From contig DATBHZ010000034.1 in assembly GCA_036557185.1 (NCBI GenBank), positions 1-29,344 on the forward strand: a stretch of 29,344 bases of DNA, in the 5' to 3' direction. Below, in pieces: positions 16,546 through 24,203 of this stretch (positions are counted from its first letter, which is position 1; each line of letters starts with the position of its first letter). The stretch comes from DATBHZ01 sp036557185. Its GTDB lineage: Bacteria > Actinomycetota > Acidimicrobiia > IMCC26256 > JAENVU01. The notes beneath the pieces are model-generated. The model ran no database searches. It was given only the letters and a program-made list of their open reading frames with translations, and had not been told where the DNA came from. A program made the position numbers and the translations under genes.

Positions 16546-16884
16546 TCAGTCTCCGAGGGGTTCCTGTGCCGATTCTCCGGGCATAACGTCGCGCCCGGCG
16601 TCCGCGCCGGGCTCCGCGGCAGGTTTCTCAGGCAATTCCGAGACTCGGCTGTTCACGGCCTGGCGGGCGATCCGGATCCGCACGCCCTCCGCCACTTCCA
16701 GCTCGATCGTCTCGTCGTCGAGCTCGCGCACGGTTCCGTACAGGCCGCCGGCGGTGATGATCCGGTCCCCGACCACCAGGCTGGCGACGAGCGACCGCCG
16801 CGCCGAGACCTGCCGCCGCTGCGGCAGCACGATCAGGACGAAGAAGAGGACCGCGAGGATCGCGAGATAGACGACGAAGATCAT
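16546..16884 (-). CDS. yajC: Preprotein translocase subunit YajC
   Basis: A 112-residue membrane protein: one N-terminal helix (residues 2-20) followed by LPQRRQ and the YajC core (VGDRIITAGGLYGTV), then an acidic variable tail. It associates with SecDF and the neighbouring genes agree. The ATG at 16884 lacks a clear Shine-Dalgarno. In the 65-base gap to ruvB a TAGCAT (16933-16938) could be a -10, but I see no matching -35, so a separate promoter here is only a possibility. Confidence 0.93.
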   Translation of the reverse strand: MIFVVYLAILAVLFFVLIVLPQRRQVSARRSLVASLVVGDRIITAGGLYGTVRELDDETIELEVAEGVRIRIARQAVNSRVSELPEKPAAEPGADAGRDVMPGESAQEPLGD

Positions 16885-16949
16885 GCAGTCAGGACACCGA
16901 GAGGAGCGGCCGGTCGGGCAGCAGGACCATCGATGCTAGCGCGGGACCC

Positions 16950-18014
16950 TCAATTGCCGGTGTCGGAGCCGGTACCGGGCGGCTCCTCCTGGAAGAGCGT
17001 CGGCGGCCTCGCCGGGGCTGCGACGTCGAGGTGCGCGAACGCCCGGGCGGTCGCGACCCGCCCTCTCGGCGTACGCATGATCAGCCCTTGCTTCAGGAGG
17101 AACGGCTCGTAGACGTCCTCCACGGTGTCCGGTTCCTCGCCGACGGCCACAGCGAGCGTCCCGAGCCCGACGGGCTGACCACCGAAGCCCACGCACAGCG
17201 CCCTCAGTATCGAGCGGTCCACCTTGTCGAGGCCCAGCGCGTCCACCTCGAAGAGCGCCAGCGCGTCGCGTGCGGTCTCACCGTCGACGACTCCGTCGGA
17301 CCGAACCTGGGCAAAGTCGCGTACGCGCTTGAGCAGACGGTTCGCGATGCGCGGCGTGCCCCGTGCCCGGCGAGCGATCTCACGTGCGCCGTCGCCCTCG
17401 AGGGGCACCCCGAGGATCCTGGCGGCTCGAGCGAGGATCATCTCCAGGTCCTCGGGCTCGTAGTAGTCGAGCCGCGCGACGAAGCCGAAACGGTCGCGCA
17501 GGGGCCCGGTGATCAGGCCGGTCCGGGTCGTGGCGCCGACGAGGGTGAAACGCGGCACGTCGAGCCGGATCGATCGCGCCGACGGCCCCTTGCCGATCAC
17601 GATGTCGAGCTGGAAGTCCTCCATCGCGGGATACAGGACCTCCTCCACGACCCGGGCGAGGCGGTGGATCTCGTCGACGAAGAGCACGTCGCCGTCGTCG
17701 AGGTTCGTCAGGATGGCGGCGAGGTCTCCGGCGCGCTCGATCGCGGGGCCGCTCGTGACTCGCAGCCCGACTTGCATCTCTGCGGCAACGATGCCCGCGA
17801 GGCTCGTCTTGCCGGTACCTGGAGGACCCGCGAACAGCAGATGGTCCGCCGCTTGACCGCGCTGGCGCGCAGCACCGAGCACGATCTCGAGGTGCTCCTT
17901 GAGCCGCGGCTGCCCGACGAACTCGTCGAGCCGACGCGGGCGCAGCGTGGTCTCCTCCGCCGCCTCGAGCGGGTCGGCGCCCGCACGCAGGAGCTCTTCG
18001 CGCATGCTCGTCAC
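16950..18014 (-). CDS. ruvB: Holliday junction branch migration ATPase RuvB
   Basis: Hexameric AAA+ motor that drives branch migration with RuvA. In the 354 residues I see the RuvB lead-in RPRRLDEFVGQ, Walker A GPPGTGKT (63-70), Walker B LFVDEIHRL (111-119), sensor 1 GATTR (160-164), the arginine-finger segment PLRDRFG (171-177) and the C-terminal winged helix (GLIMRTPRGRVAT). The GTG at 18014 directly follows the ruvA stop (TAGGTG); an in-frame ATG at 18005 is an alternative. Confidence 0.97.
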   Translation of the reverse strand: MTSMREELLRAGADPLEAAEETTLRPRRLDEFVGQPRLKEHLEIVLGAARQRGQAADHLLFAGPPGTGKTSLAGIVAAEMQVGLRVTSGPAIERAGDLAAILTNLDDGDVLFVDEIHRLARVVEEVLYPAMEDFQLDIVIGKGPSARSIRLDVPRFTLVGATTRTGLITGPLRDRFGFVARLDYYEPEDLEMILARAARILGVPLEGDGAREIARRARGTPRIANRLLKRVRDFAQVRSDGVVDGETARDALALFEVDALGLDKVDRSILRALCVGFGGQPVGLGTLAVAVGEEPDTVEDVYEPFLLKQGLIMRTPRGRVATARAFAHLDVAAPARPPTLFQEEPPGTGSDTGN

Positions 18015-18599
18015 CTACGCCTGGACAGCGAGCTGCTTGAGCGCGCTGCGGAGGAGCACCTCGACCGGCTCCTCGTCGGGGAGGTCGGCGAGCACCGCGC
18101 GCACCTCGTCGGGCTCGTAACCGAGCTGGGTGAGCGCGGCGCGGACCTCCGCCCGGACTCCCGGTGCCTCGCCGTTGTCGGTGAGGTCGAGGTCGAGCGC
18201 GCCGAACCGCGCGCCGAGATCGACCAGAAGGCGCTGCGCCGTCCGCTTCCCGACGCCCGGTACCGCGCAGAGCGCCTCGAGGTCCTCGCACGCGACGGCG
18301 CGCCGCAGCGCGCCGGGCGAGTGCACCGACAGGATCGCCAGCGCGAGCTTCGGGCCGACGCCGCTCGCGGCGATGAGCACCTCGAAGGTGTCGCGCTCCT
18401 CGCGAGAGGCGAAGCCGTAGAGGACCATCGCGCCCTCGCGCACGTACAGATGGGTGAACAGGAACGCCGCGCCGCCCGGCTCGAGCGCGGCGGTCGCTCC
18501 CAAGGGAACGAGGCAGCGATACCCCACTCCCCCGACCTCGACGAGGACCTCGCCCGTGGCGCTCCGCTCGAGCACGGTGCCGCGCACCGAACCGATCAC
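18015..18599 (-). CDS. ruvA: Holliday junction DNA helicase subunit RuvA
   Basis: Tetrameric junction-binding protein that recruits RuvB. The 194 residues show the N-terminal OB fold (MIGSVRGTVLE, VGGVGYRC), two helix-hairpin-helix motifs (SGVGPKLALAIL and VPGVGKRTAQRLL) and the C-terminal RuvB-binding helical domain (ALTQLGYEPDEVRAVL). The GTG start overlaps the ruvC stop by four bases (GTGA), the standard tight ruvCAB layout. Confidence 0.97.
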   Translation of the reverse strand: MIGSVRGTVLERSATGEVLVEVGGVGYRCLVPLGATAALEPGGAAFLFTHLYVREGAMVLYGFASREERDTFEVLIAASGVGPKLALAILSVHSPGALRRAVACEDLEALCAVPGVGKRTAQRLLVDLGARFGALDLDLTDNGEAPGVRAEVRAALTQLGYEPDEVRAVLADLPDEEPVEVLLRSALKQLAVQA

Positions 18600-19165
18600 C
18601 GCTCCTCCTTCGCGACCGCAGCGGCGACCGCGGCCGCGTAGCGGTCCGACACCGGATGGCCGTCGGCCGCGGTCCGGCGCGCCCGCCCCGTCGTCGCGCA
18701 GATCGCGAGCGCGAGCGCGTCAGCGGCGTCGGGGGGCGAGGGCACGCTCGCCAGGCCGAGCAGCCGCGTCACCATCGCCTGCACCTGGGCCTTGTCGGCC
18801 GCGCCGTACCCGCTGACGGCGAGCTTCACCTCGTTCGGGCTCAGCTCGGCCACCGGCACCGAGCGGAGGGCGGCCGTCGCGAGCGCGATCCCGCTGGCCT
18901 GCCCGACCGACATGGCGGTCCGCACGTTCGTCTGGAACAGGACGCGCTCGACGGCCACCAGCTCGGGGCGGACGTCGTCGATCAGCGCCTCCAGCTCGCG
19001 CTGCAGCATCGCGAGCCTCTCCGGGACCGGCGCCTCGGCCGGTGTCCGGATCACCCCGTACGCGGTCGCGCGGAGATCTCCCCGGCTCGCGGTGATCGCA
19101 CCGTACCCACAGCGCGAGAGACCGGGGTCGATGCCCAGGACACGGCCCGCGACGTCATCGAACAC
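18596..19165 (-). CDS. ruvC: Holliday junction resolvase RuvC
   Basis: Endonuclease that cuts Holliday junctions. The 189 residues carry the four acidic catalytic residues in their usual contexts: Asp13 (LGIDPG), Glu73 (VAVERVLF), Asp146 and Asp149 (PDAADALA). The last about 30 residues are a variable Ala-rich tail. The start is GTG at 19165; there is no Shine-Dalgarno, and a TACGCT -10-like element sits eight bases upstream. It is preceded by a strong hairpin that closes the upstream unit, so ruvC probably begins its own operon. Confidence 0.96.
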   Translation of the reverse strand: MFDDVAGRVLGIDPGLSRCGYGAITASRGDLRATAYGVIRTPAEAPVPERLAMLQRELEALIDDVRPELVAVERVLFQTNVRTAMSVGQASGIALATAALRSVPVAELSPNEVKLAVSGYGAADKAQVQAMVTRLLGLASVPSPPDAADALALAICATTGRARRTAADGHPVSDRYAAAVAAAVAKEER

Positions 19166-19173
19166 GAGTTCGT

Positions 19174-19179
19174 AGCGTA
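19174..19179 (-). promoter_or_regulatory. Possible -10 element for a leaderless ruvC transcript
   Basis: TACGCT on the minus strand fits TANNNT and ends eight bases before the ruvC GTG, placing the expected start point at or a base or two from the start codon. The -35 region at 17 bases is GCGACC, a weak match. Support comes from the lack of a Shine-Dalgarno and the terminator-like hairpin upstream. Confidence 0.4.
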
Positions 19180-19216
19180 GGGCCGAGCGTCCCGACGGTC
19201 GCGGATACCTACCGCG

Positions 19217-19242
19217 GCTCGTGCACCTTCCGGTGCCCGAGC
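19217..19242 (-). terminator. Strong hairpin terminator after the CoxG-like gene
   Basis: Directly after the TGA at 19243-19245 the minus strand forms a two-part stem: GCTCG/CGAGC (5 bp), a G-A mismatch, GCACC/GGTGC (5 bp) and a GGAA tetraloop of the GNRA type. No T-run follows. It probably ends the accessory block and insulates ruvCAB. Confidence 0.6.
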
Positions 19243-19926
19243 TCAGCGCTTGGCGCGGCGGCGCTTGACGGCCAGCCGCACGATCCAGAGCGCGACGACC
19301 ACCGCCGCGATCGGCGCCAGGCGCTTGAGCACGGGCGCGCCACCGACGCCGAGCAGATCGACCGCCTCGGGCTCCGGGTGATCGACGACGCGCGCGTCGG
19401 CGCCATCGCCGGTCGCGCCGGTGCCGCGATCGTTGCCGGTGCCGCGATCGGTCTCGGCGCCGGCAGCGTCGCCGGCGCTACGGCCGGCCAGGACGTCGCG
19501 CTCGAGGTTCTCGACGAACTGGGCGAGCAGCTTCGCGCTCACATCCGCCATCACGCCGCGCCCGAACTGGGCGACCTTGCCCGTGATCGAGAGGTCGGTG
19601 CTGACCTCGACGCGCGTGCCGCCGGCGTCCTCCGACGCGTCGATCGTGATGGTCGCCGACGCGTTGCCCTGACCGCGCGTGTCACGCCCGTTGCCGACCA
19701 GGACCGCGCTGTGCGCGGCATTGTCGACCTGCTCGAGCTTTGCGGTCCCCTTGTACTGCGCCGTGATCGGGCCGACCTTGAGCTTGACGACCCCGCGGTA
19801 CTCGTCGCCGTCGATCTCCTGCAGCTGCGCGCCCGGCAGGCACGGCGCGATCCGCTCGATGTCGAGCAGGACGCCCCACGCCTCGTCGACGGGGAGATCC
19901 ACCCTGAAGGAGTCCTCGATCAGCAT
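19243..19926 (-). CDS. CoxG-like SRPBCC protein with C-terminal membrane anchor
   Basis: A 227-residue protein. Residues 1-145 follow the CoxG/SRPBCC pattern: EDSFRVDLPVDEAWGVLLDIERIAPCLPGA, YRGVVKLKVGPITAQYKG, VSTDLSITGKVAQFGRGVMADVS, LAQFVENLERD. A low-complexity Gly/Asp/Thr linker (about 148-185) leads to a transmembrane helix (about 204-220) and a basic end (KRRRAKR), so the SRPBCC domain is held at the membrane from the cytoplasmic side. CoxG proteins accompany CO-dehydrogenase-type molybdenum hydroxylases and help tether or mature them. The ATG at 19926 follows GAGG by five bases; six-base gap from the MocA-like gene. Last gene of the block. Confidence 0.85.
   Translation of the reverse strand: MLIEDSFRVDLPVDEAWGVLLDIERIAPCLPGAQLQEIDGDEYRGVVKLKVGPITAQYKGTAKLEQVDNAAHSAVLVGNGRDTRGQGNASATITIDASEDAGGTRVEVSTDLSITGKVAQFGRGVMADVSAKLLAQFVENLERDVLAGRSAGDAAGAETDRGTGNDRGTGATGDGADARVVDHPEPEAVDLLGVGGAPVLKRLAPIAAVVVALWIVRLAVKRRRAKR
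19417..19450 (-). repeat. 18-base tandem duplication in the CoxG-like linker
   Basis: The 16-base unit gccggtgccgcgatcg occurs at 19417-19432 and again at 19435-19450, two bases apart. It encodes the repeated Asp-Arg-Gly-Thr-Gly in the linker between the SRPBCC domain and the membrane helix. In frame. Confidence 0.8.
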
Positions 19927-19932
19927 CTCGCC

Positions 19933-20544
19933 TCACTCTTCGTCGTGCCCGAGCTGCTGCTCGATCGCACTCAGGTCGTGGACAGTATCGACGTCCGAGG
20001 GGCTGCCGGTGCCGTCGCAGGGGACCTCGACGACCTCCCGGGTCCGCATGAGCGCCCGTGCTCCCTCGTCACCCCGGAGCGCTCGGGCCTCGGGCCACAG
20101 GTCGCGTGCGAGCAGGACCGGATTGCTACGGACCCCCGAATAGGTGGCAACGGCAAGGAGCGCGCCGCCGTGGTACGCACCCGCCAGGCGCCCGTAGGCG
20201 CCGCTGCCGACCAGCGGCTGGTCGCCGAGCCCGACCGCGACCGCTCCCACCTGCGCCCACGGCTCGAGCATGTCCAACGCCGCGCGCAGGCTGTGCGCGA
20301 TGCCGTTCCTGTACCCGCGTGCGCGCACGACCGACACGCCCTGCGGCACCACGCGTTCGACCTCACGCGCGCGGTACCCGACGACGAGCACGACGGGCCG
20401 GAGCTCCGAGCCGAGCGCCGCATCGATCGCGTAGGTCACCAGCGGGCGGCCGCCCACGTCGGTCAGCTGTTTCGGCACACCGAGCGCCAGGCGCGTTCCC
20501 GTCCCGGCTGCGAGGATCGCAATGGCGACCCCTGCCTGGCTCAC
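19933..20544 (-). CDS. MocA/MobA-like molybdopterin nucleotidyltransferase
   Basis: A 203-residue NTP-transferase of the MobA-like fold: LAAGTGTR (11-18), PKQL (24-27), GGRPLVTYAI, and a GLGDQPLV metal-binding motif. Family members attach CMP or GMP to molybdenum cofactor; a MocA-type cytidylyltransferase is the best guess because the neighbours are parts of an MCD-cofactor hydroxylase. GTG at 20544 overlaps the CoxM-like stop by four bases (GTGA); the longer in-frame reading upstream is Arg-rich shadow of the FAD gene. Other NTP transferases acting on sugars or CDP-alcohols share these motifs, so the substrate is inferred from context. Confidence 0.8.
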   Translation of the reverse strand: MSQAGVAIAILAAGTGTRLALGVPKQLTDVGGRPLVTYAIDAALGSELRPVVLVVGYRAREVERVVPQGVSVVRARGYRNGIAHSLRAALDMLEPWAQVGAVAVGLGDQPLVGSGAYGRLAGAYHGGALLAVATYSGVRSNPVLLARDLWPEARALRGDEGARALMRTREVVEVPCDGTGSPSDVDTVHDLSAIEQQLGHDEE

Positions 20545-21368
20545 GGGCGCGCGGCGGCCTCGAGGGCGCGACGCGTGAGCACACGCGCGAGGTGCTCGCG
20601 ATACTCCACGGAGGCGTTGACGTCGCCCATCGCCTCGGTGCCTTCCGCCGCCTGAGCAGCCGCGTCGACCACGCTCGCGCCCGAGGCGAGTGCCTGTTCG
20701 ACGGCGATGGCGCGCAGCGGCGTTGGAGCCATGTTCACGAGCGCCACGTTCGTGTGCCCGTCGACTCGCACCGCGAGGCTCCCGACGATCGCCCAGTCCT
20801 GCGCGCGCCGGTTGAACTTCTGGTAGTCGTAGCCGTCGGGGCCTGGAGTGGGCACCCGGATCTCCGTGAGCAGCTCGTCGGGCTCGAGCGCCGTCTCGAG
20901 GAAGCCGCGAAAGAACTCGGACGCGGAAAGCACGCGCTCGCCGGACCGCCCGCGCGCGACGAGCTCCGCGTCGAGCGCGAGGAGCACCGCGGGGAGATCC
21001 GACGCGGGGTCGCCGTGCGCGACCGACCCGCCGATCGTGCCCCGGTGGCGCACCTGGTTGTCGCCGACCTCTGCTGCCACCGCGCGCAGCACCCCGCATC
21101 GCTTGGCGAGCAGGTCGCTCGTCTCGAGCTCACGGTGACGAGTGAGCGCACCGATGGCGATCGATTCACCGTCCTCGCGCACGTACTTCAGGTCGTCGAG
21201 CCGACCGACGTCGACGAGCACGCTCGGTACCGCGAGGCGCAGCTTCATCAACGGGAGCAACGACATCCCGCCGGCGAGCAGCTTGGCCTCGTCGCCGTGC
21301 TCGGCGAGGAGCGCCGCGGCCTCGTCCGCCGAGCCGGCGCGCACGTAGTCGAAGGCGGCGGGGATCAT
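20541..21368 (-). CDS. CoxM-like FAD-binding subunit of a xanthine dehydrogenase/CO dehydrogenase-type enzyme
   Basis: A 275-residue medium subunit. Start FDYVRAGSADEAAALL, the FAD pyrophosphate loops AGGMSLLPLMKLRL (AGGMS 32-36; the common form is AGGQS) and RHRGTIGGSVAHGDPASDLPA (TIGGS 111-115), and the C-terminal CO_deh_flav_C domain (YQKFNRRAQDWAIVG). It passes electrons from the 2Fe-2S subunit to FAD in the hydroxylase. The ATG at 21368 overlaps the stop of the CoxS-like gene by four bases (ATGA), ruling out the longer in-frame start at 22052. Confidence 0.92.
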   Translation of the reverse strand: MIPAAFDYVRAGSADEAAALLAEHGDEAKLLAGGMSLLPLMKLRLAVPSVLVDVGRLDDLKYVREDGESIAIGALTRHRELETSDLLAKRCGVLRAVAAEVGDNQVRHRGTIGGSVAHGDPASDLPAVLLALDAELVARGRSGERVLSASEFFRGFLETALEPDELLTEIRVPTPGPDGYDYQKFNRRAQDWAIVGSLAVRVDGHTNVALVNMAPTPLRAIAVEQALASGASVVDAAAQAAEGTEAMGDVNASVEYREHLARVLTRRALEAAARP

Positions 21369-21847
21369 CGTGCGGCTCGCATCGTCTCCGCGGCGGCGAG
21401 CACCGACTGCACGATGTTGTGGTAGCCGGTGCAGCGGCAGAGGTTCCCTTCGAGACCGAGGCGCACGTCGCGCTCGCTCGGTGACGGGTTCTCCTCGAGG
21501 AAGGACACGGCCGCGAGGACCATGCCTGCGGTGCAGTACCCGCACTGCAGGCCATGGTACTCGTGGAAGGCCTGTTGCACCGGGTGCCACTCGCCGCCCG
21601 AGGCAAGACCTTCGATCGTGGTGACGTCGGAGCCGTCGGCCTGGACCGCGAGCATCGTGCACGACTTCACGCTCTCGCCGTCGACGAGGACGGTGCACGC
21701 TCCGCAGCTCGACGTGTCGCAACCGACCTTCGTGCCGGTCAGGCCGCATTGCTCGCGCAGGTACTGGACGAGCAGGGTCCGGGGCTCTGCGTCGTAGGAC
21801 CGGGCGGCGCCGTTGACGTTCACGGAGATCTGCACGGGCGGCATCAT
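21365..21847 (-). CDS. CoxS-like 2Fe-2S subunit of a molybdenum hydroxylase
   Basis: A 160-residue small subunit with both [2Fe-2S] clusters: plant-ferredoxin-type Cys43, 48, 51 and 63 (CDTSSCGAC ... C) and the helical-domain Cys102, 105, 137 and 139 (CGYC ... CRC). All eight ligands are present. It would carry electrons between the molybdenum centre and FAD. Tandem ATGs at 21847 and 21844 are both possible; no good Shine-Dalgarno is visible. It starts 35 bases after yebC, so nothing sits between them, and no large catalytic subunit (CoxL) is found on either side. Confidence 0.92.
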   Translation of the reverse strand: MMPPVQISVNVNGAARSYDAEPRTLLVQYLREQCGLTGTKVGCDTSSCGACTVLVDGESVKSCTMLAVQADGSDVTTIEGLASGGEWHPVQQAFHEYHGLQCGYCTAGMVLAAVSFLEENPSPSERDVRLGLEGNLCRCTGYHNIVQSVLAAAETMRAAR

Positions 21848-21882
21848 GCCAGAAGGCGCTCGCCCCCGAGGTTTCGTGAGGT

Positions 21883-22638
21883 CTAGGACGCCACGACGTT
21901 CTGGAGGACGTCGTCGGGGATGTCGAAGTTGGCGTAGACGTTCTGCACGTCGTCATGCTCTTCGAGCGCGTCGATGACCCGCAACACCTGCTTCGCGCTC
22001 GCCGCGTCCTCGAGCCGGATGGTGGTGCTGGGCAGCATCGTGAGGTCGGCACTGGTGAAGGAGATCCCGGCGGCGTCGAGCGCGGCCCGGACGGCGTGGA
22101 GATCGGTCGGCGGGCTCGTGATCTGCCAGGTGTCCCCTTGGTCCTCGATGTCCTCCGCCCCCGCGTCGAGCGCGGCGAGCATGAGGTCGTCCTCCGTCGC
22201 CGCCTGCTTCTCGAGGATGATCACGCCTTTGCGCTCGAACTGCCAGCTCACCGCGCCGGGCTCGGCGAGGGAGCCACCGTTGCGCGTGAACGCGTTCTTG
22301 ACCTCGGCCCCCGTGCGATTCCGGTTGTCGGTCAGCACCTCTGCGTACACGGCCACGCCGTTCGGCGCATACCCCTCGTAGCTGACCTGCTCGTAGCTGA
22401 CGCCTTCGAGCTCACCGGTACCGCGCTTGATGGCACGTTCGATGTTGTCCTTCGGCATCGACGCATCGCGTGCCTTCTGCACCATCGTGCGCAGCGTCGG
22501 GTTCGCCTCGACGTCACCTCCGCCCGCACGCGCGGCGACCTCGATCTGGCGCGCCAACCGGGCGAAGAGCTTCCCGCGCGCTGCGTCCGCCGCGCCCTTC
22601 GCGTGCTTGATCGAATGCCATTTCGAGTGACCGCTCAC
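21883..22638 (-). CDS. yebC: YebC/PmpR-family protein (TACO1-like)
   Basis: A 251-residue protein starting SGHSKWHSIKHAKGAADAARGK, the YebC signature, with KARDASMPKDNIERAIKRGTG, YEGYAPNGVAVYAEVLTDNRNRT and GGSLAEPGAVSWQFERKG. Members were annotated as DNA-binding regulators; homologues are also reported to help ribosomes through proline stretches. The GTG at 22638 overlaps the pdxT stop by four bases. In other actinobacteria ruvC normally follows; here the CoxS block intervenes. Confidence 0.96.
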   Translation of the reverse strand: MSGHSKWHSIKHAKGAADAARGKLFARLARQIEVAARAGGGDVEANPTLRTMVQKARDASMPKDNIERAIKRGTGELEGVSYEQVSYEGYAPNGVAVYAEVLTDNRNRTGAEVKNAFTRNGGSLAEPGAVSWQFERKGVIILEKQAATEDDLMLAALDAGAEDIEDQGDTWQITSPPTDLHAVRAALDAAGISFTSADLTMLPSTTIRLEDAASAKQVLRVIDALEEHDDVQNVYANFDIPDDVLQNVVAS

Positions 22639-23207
22639 GCGGCAACCTCCCGGAGGAACAATTGGTGGACGCGCAGATCGCCCGCGAGCTCGGGGTGGAA
22701 CGTCGAGCCCCAGACCGCGCCCTGGCGGACCAGCACCGGGCTCCCCTCGTGCTCCGCGAGCACCTCGACGGCAGCGCCGACCCGCTCGACCAAGGGAGCG
22801 CGGATGAACACGCCCGTGAACGGCTGATCGAGCCCGCGGAGCTCCAGCCGGGCTTCGAACGACTGCACCTGGCGTCCGTAGCCGTTGCGCCGCGCCGCGA
22901 GATCGATCGCGTGCAGAGGCTCCTGGTCCGCCCGGCCGTCGAGGACCTCGTCGGCGAGCACGATGAGCCCCGCGCACGTGCCCAGCACCGGAGTCCCCTC
23001 CTCGATCGCGTCGAGCAACGGAGCGCGCAGCTGCGACGTGTCGAGCAGGCGCGTGATCGTCGTGGACTCCCCGCCCGGGAGGACGATCGCGTCGAGCCCG
23101 CTCAGGTGCTGCGGTAGCCGGACCTCGACGACTTCGACGCCCAGCGTCTCGAGCGTCTCACGGTGCTCCCGCACCGCTCCCTGCAGCGCGAGCACGCCGA
23201 CCTTCAT
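22635..23207 (-). CDS. pdxT: Pyridoxal 5'-phosphate synthase glutaminase subunit PdxT
   Basis: Class I glutamine amidotransferase that supplies ammonia to PdxS for PLP synthesis. The 190 residues have the nucleophile Cys78 in GTCAGL and the His171/Glu173 pair in FHPE, plus GGEST for glutamine binding and a conserved RRNGYGRQVQSFE segment. The ATG at 23207 lies seven bases after GGGAG. That Shine-Dalgarno falls in a small hairpin (see 23217-23231). Separated from pdxS by 84 bases. Confidence 0.96.
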   Translation of the reverse strand: MKVGVLALQGAVREHRETLETLGVEVVEVRLPQHLSGLDAIVLPGGESTTITRLLDTSQLRAPLLDAIEEGTPVLGTCAGLIVLADEVLDGRADQEPLHAIDLAARRNGYGRQVQSFEARLELRGLDQPFTGVFIRAPLVERVGAAVEVLAEHEGSPVLVRQGAVWGSTFHPELAGDLRVHQLFLREVAA

Positions 23208-23216
23208 TGCTGCGCT

Positions 23217-23231
23217 CCCTGCGGCGCAGGG
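23217..23231 (-). promoter_or_regulatory. Hairpin overlapping the pdxT ribosome binding site
   Basis: The minus strand reads CCCTGC-GCC-GCAGGG followed by AG: a perfect six-base stem whose right arm contains most of the AGGGAG (23215-23220) used as Shine-Dalgarno for pdxT. It could lower pdxT translation relative to pdxS. Small stems are frequent in GC-rich DNA. The remainder of the 84-base pdxS-pdxT gap shows nothing I can name. Confidence 0.35.
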
Positions 23232-23291
23232 TACTTACGCCGCGGCCGGTCGCTCCGATCCTTCACCTGGGGGCCTCCGACCGTGCACGCG

Positions 23292-24188
23292 CTACCAGCC
23301 GCGTTCGGCGAGCTTGACGTCGAGCTCCGCGATCTCGGCGCCCCGCATCGCGGAGCCGAGCCCGCGCGACACCTTGGCAACCATCGACGCGTCCGCGAAG
23401 TGCGTCGTTGCTTCGACGATCGCCTTCGCCATCACGTCGGGGTGCTCGCTCTTGAAGATTCCCGAGCCCACGAACACGGCTTGCGCGCCCATCTGCATCA
23501 CCAGGGAGGCGTCGGCCGGCGTCGCGATGCCGCCCGCACAGAAGAGCGGGACCGGCAGCTCGCCGGTCTCGGCGACCTCCTGCACGAGCTCGACCGGAGC
23601 CTGCAGGTCCTTGGCCCATCCGAAGCGCTCCTCGGGCCGGGCGACCGTCAGCCTCTGGATGTCGCCGAGGATGGAACGGAGGTGCCGTACCGCCTCGACG
23701 ATGTTGCCGGTACCGGCCTCGCCCTTCGACCGGATCATGCACGCGCCCTCGGAGATGCGGCGCAGCGCCTCACCGAGGTTCGTCGCGCCGCACACGAACG
23801 GCACCGTGAACGACCACTTGTCGACGTGATGCGCCTCGTCGGCCGGCGTGAGGACCTCGGACTCGTCGACGTAGTCGACGCCCAGCGACTCGAGCACCTG
23901 CGCCTCCGCGAAGTGCCCGATGCGGCACTTCGCCATGACGGGGATCGTCACCGCCGCCTGGATGCCCTCGATCATGGACGGGTCGGACATCCTCGCGACG
24001 CCGCCGTCGCGGCGGATGTCGGCGGGGACGCGCTCGAGCGCCATCACGGCGGCGGCCCCTGCGTCCTCGGCGATCTTGGCCTGCTCCGGCGTGACGACGT
24101 CCATGATGACGCCGCCGCGCAGCATCTCCGCCAGGCCCCGCTTGACGCGGGCCGTTCCCGTGGAGCGATCAGCCGGCATGCGCGCCAT
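23292..24188 (-). CDS. pdxS: Pyridoxal 5'-phosphate synthase subunit PdxS
   Basis: The synthase that builds PLP from ribose 5-phosphate, glyceraldehyde 3-phosphate and ammonia. The 298 residues show the barrel motifs GGVIMDVV (Asp30), VMAKCRIGHF (Lys87, Schiff-base lysine), RSKGEAGTGN (Lys155) and FCAGGIATPADA and GSGIFKS phosphate-binding loops. The ATG at 24188 lies nine bases after a GGGGAGGG; an in-frame ATG at 24179 is the alternative. Confidence 0.97.
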   Translation of the reverse strand: MARMPADRSTGTARVKRGLAEMLRGGVIMDVVTPEQAKIAEDAGAAAVMALERVPADIRRDGGVARMSDPSMIEGIQAAVTIPVMAKCRIGHFAEAQVLESLGVDYVDESEVLTPADEAHHVDKWSFTVPFVCGATNLGEALRRISEGACMIRSKGEAGTGNIVEAVRHLRSILGDIQRLTVARPEERFGWAKDLQAPVELVQEVAETGELPVPLFCAGGIATPADASLVMQMGAQAVFVGSGIFKSEHPDVMAKAIVEATTHFADASMVAKVSRGLGSAMRGAEIAELDVKLAERGW

Positions 24189-24203
24189 GCTACCGGCCCT
24201 CCC

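Noticed and set aside
12903..16586. Plus-strand open frame of 1227 residues across relA, secF and secD
   Set aside because: It runs antisense to three well-recognised genes and shows only charged low-complexity sequence.
16933..16938. TAGCAT as a yajC promoter
   Set aside because: Fits TANNNT but lies 48 bases from a start without Shine-Dalgarno and no -35 is visible; mentioned only under yajC.
19378..20655. Plus-strand open frame of 425 residues over the CoxG-like and MocA-like genes
   Set aside because: Antisense to two genes with clear motifs and tight overlaps; sequence is Arg/Asp/Val-biased without a fold signature.
21369..22052. N-terminal extension of the CoxM-like frame through the 2Fe-2S gene
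   Set aside because: The extension is Arg-rich read-through of the CoxS-like gene in another frame; the ATG at 21368 starts the conserved domain and overlaps the stop as expected.
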